DNA of 6,648 bases from Candidatus Accumulibacter iunctus (GTDB lineage Bacteria; Pseudomonadota; Gammaproteobacteria; Burkholderiales; Rhodocyclaceae), in assembly GCA_002345025.1 (NCBI GenBank), contig DDUX01000078.1:1-6648 (forward strand). The letters run 5' to 3'. Shown here piece after piece: positions 5,533-6,648 of this stretch. Each line of letters opens with the position of its first letter. The first letter of the stretch is position 1. The position numbers and the translations under genes are program-made. The notes beneath the pieces were generated by a model. The model ran no database searches, was not told where the DNA came from, and was given only the letters and a program-made list of their open reading frames with translations.

Positions 5533-6139
5533 GTTGTTTCTTGCCCAGTGGTCCAACGAACAAGGTTAGATCGCGCGAAGCCACGATCTGATCCGCCATC
5601 ACGGCGCCACAGCACGCGCGAAGCATCGCTGGCCGCTCCTTGCGCGCTGGCTTGAAGCGGTTCGGATCGAACTTCAGCAAGAGGTGCAGCAAGGCGATCA
5701 GGCGCTTGCAGTTGGCGTGCAGGAAGCCGAAGTTGCGTGCGCGGCGAAAGCCCTTGGTCAGCACGTGCTGGCGAATCAACCAGAGGAAATCGACACCGCT
5801 GAGCGTGCGCCTTTCCGACTTGCCGGTTTCCGCGTTGCGCTAGCGGAAGCTCACCCGGCCATTCTCGCAGGCGAAGATATCCTGTTCTCGTATGATGCCC
5901 CGGTAGAGGTAACGACCGACGGTGATCAGGGCCTTCTCGCCGCTGCCACCCGATTGGCAATGCGCTACCCATCGAAGACGACGTCGGCGTGCGCCGCGGC
6001 GAGTCCGCGCCACTCGGTCGGCAGCGTGAAGGTGAGCAGAAAATGGTCGGCCGGAACCAGGCGCTGCATCTGACGCTCCAGCCATTGCTGGCTCTCGTGG
6101 TGCTGGCAGTGCGGGCAAAGGCGATGGCCGCAGGATGCG
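5510..6139 (-). pseudogene. Decayed IS91-type (Y2/HUH) transposase
   Basis: Three lesions remain readable. (1) The 5' end is lost: the frame begins at a deletion junction near 6139 with the zinc-binding segment HASCGHRLCPHCQ and continues QQWLERQMQRLVPADHFLLTFTLPTEW. (2) After GLAAAH the frame meets TAG 5967-5965, and the next recognisable part (WVAHCQSGGSGEKALITVGRY) lies in another frame, so the central region that should carry the HUH motif and catalytic tyrosines is deleted, with a frame change around 5965-6000. (3) Within the C-terminal part the frame has TAG at 5842-5840 after GRVSFR, where this family usually has tryptophan (TGG), then continues RNAETGKSERRTLSG... to TAA 5512-5510. Intact relatives would be several hundred residues. 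The pieces sit with a recombinase relic in the order seen in some IS91-type elements. The product cannot be active. Confidence 0.8.
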
Positions 6140-6542
6140 TGAAGAAGAAGACGCGGCAACTGAGCACCTGCGTCGCCAGAAAGATCCGCTCGGTCTCCTC
6201 GAACGTGATGATGTCCGGCAAGCGCTGTGTGCGCGGCGCTTTGATCAGACCGGGTGCCACCCAGGGCTTTTTCAGCACGTGCCCGTAGTGGAACTTGAGC
6301 CCGTACAGATCGAGCTTGACCGAACTCCAGGAGTGCGTCTCGCGCAGATCGGTGAAGTAATCCACCAGGTCGGCCTCGCTCAGATCGCCGATCTGATGAT
6401 CGAAGGAGTCTCCCACCCGGCGGATGGCGCGCGCATACGCCTCGATCGTCTTCGGCTGCAAGCCCTTGAGCTTCAGGTGCTTCAGGTGCAGTTCGTAGTT
6501 CCGGTCAAAATCGCTGGCTGCGACAGCTGACATGTCTTCCAT
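6138..6542 (-). pseudogene. Truncated tyrosine recombinase, N-terminal part only
   Basis: The first 135 residues read as a phage-integrase family protein: a SAM-like core-binding domain from about 14 to 95 (HLKLKGLQPKTIEAYARAIR, then DYFTDLRETHSWSSVKLDLY) followed by the linker APRTQRLPDIITFEETERIF (102-121). The catalytic domain should begin here, but similarity ends at LSCRVFFFT (127-135): the next codons are the zinc-binding segment of an IS91-type transposase in the wrong frame. All catalytic residues (R, K, H-x-x-R, H/W, Y) are therefore missing, though the frame stays open to 5493. The start is ATG 6542 or, perhaps better, ATG 6533 (MSAVAASDF), with GGAAG just before it. Recombinases of this kind accompany the transposase in some IS91-type elements; it does not look like an integron integrase. 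Confidence 0.8.
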
Positions 6543-6648
6543 CTTGCGGTAACCTCGCTTTCGTCATCAATATCCCGCGGCTGAGGGGCGAGTGGGCGAG
6601 GTCACATCTTGACTTCAGCACGACTGCAGCGCCGCAGTTTCCTCCGCG

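Noticed and set aside
5224..5556. Longer 110-residue form of BrnT from ATG 5556
   Set aside because: The first 20 residues fall within the transposase relic and do not resemble the family; MITWDQSK is the usual N-terminus.
5684..6073. Plus-strand frames over the IS91-type relic
   Set aside because: Antisense to readable transposase pieces; no motifs.
5493..6542. 349-codon open frame as an intact integrase
   Set aside because: Only the first 135 residues are integrase-like. The rest is a wrong-frame reading of transposase DNA with no catalytic residues.
6138..6542. Tyrosine recombinase as the integron integrase that built the cassettes
   Set aside because: Its linker and its linkage to an IS91-type transposase fit the recombinases of IS91-type elements. 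It is also on the wrong side of the array for the cassette orientation and has lost its catalytic domain.

Overview
The window looks like accessory DNA from a proteobacterium, probably beta- or gamma-proteobacterial. This rests on the GC-rich flanks, the IS4- and IS91-type elements, a BrnT/BrnA toxin-antitoxin pair, and paired sites resembling the attC sites of proteobacterial chromosomal integrons. The organism cannot be named from sequence alone. No rRNA, tRNA or CRISPR array is visible.

Layout from left to right. Positions 3-74 hold the last 23 codons of an unidentified gene. Positions 75-249 are non-coding, with a short hairpin that resembles an attC right end. Positions 250-2370 (+) encode a 706-residue P-loop NTPase of the STAND/NACHT type, with no recognisable effector domain, a beta-rich middle and a probable winged-helix C-terminus; it is less GC-rich than the right-hand part of the window. 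Positions 2371-2747 contain two short direct repeats, the first 11 codons of a PIN-domain toxin gene with its ribosome-binding site, and an attC-like site with a perfect 14-bp stem. Positions 2748-3422 (+) encode a secreted protein of unknown function, followed directly by a second attC-like site (3432-3496). The two sites share both halves of their core, so the secreted-protein gene has the form of an integron gene cassette.

Positions 3496-4909 are an IS4-family insertion sequence with 19-bp inverted ends and a perfect 10-bp target duplication, inserted exactly in the right end of the second attC-like site. Its transposase (-) keeps the DDE and YREK residues but has no proper start codon for its full N-terminus. 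Beyond it, on the minus strand, lie brnT-brnA (5496-4941) and a decayed IS91-type module (6542-5510). In that module a tyrosine recombinase has lost its catalytic half and is fused by deletion to an IS91-type transposase, which itself lacks its centre and carries an amber codon.

Interpretation (inference): this is a fragment of a cassette array or genomic island, eroded by insertion sequences, carrying defence-like cargo (STAND NTPase, toxin-antitoxin pair, toxin-gene relic) and one secreted-protein cassette. The NTPase is the best candidate for something undescribed. Its being a cassette itself is suggested, not shown, by the attC-like half site 88 bases before its start codon.
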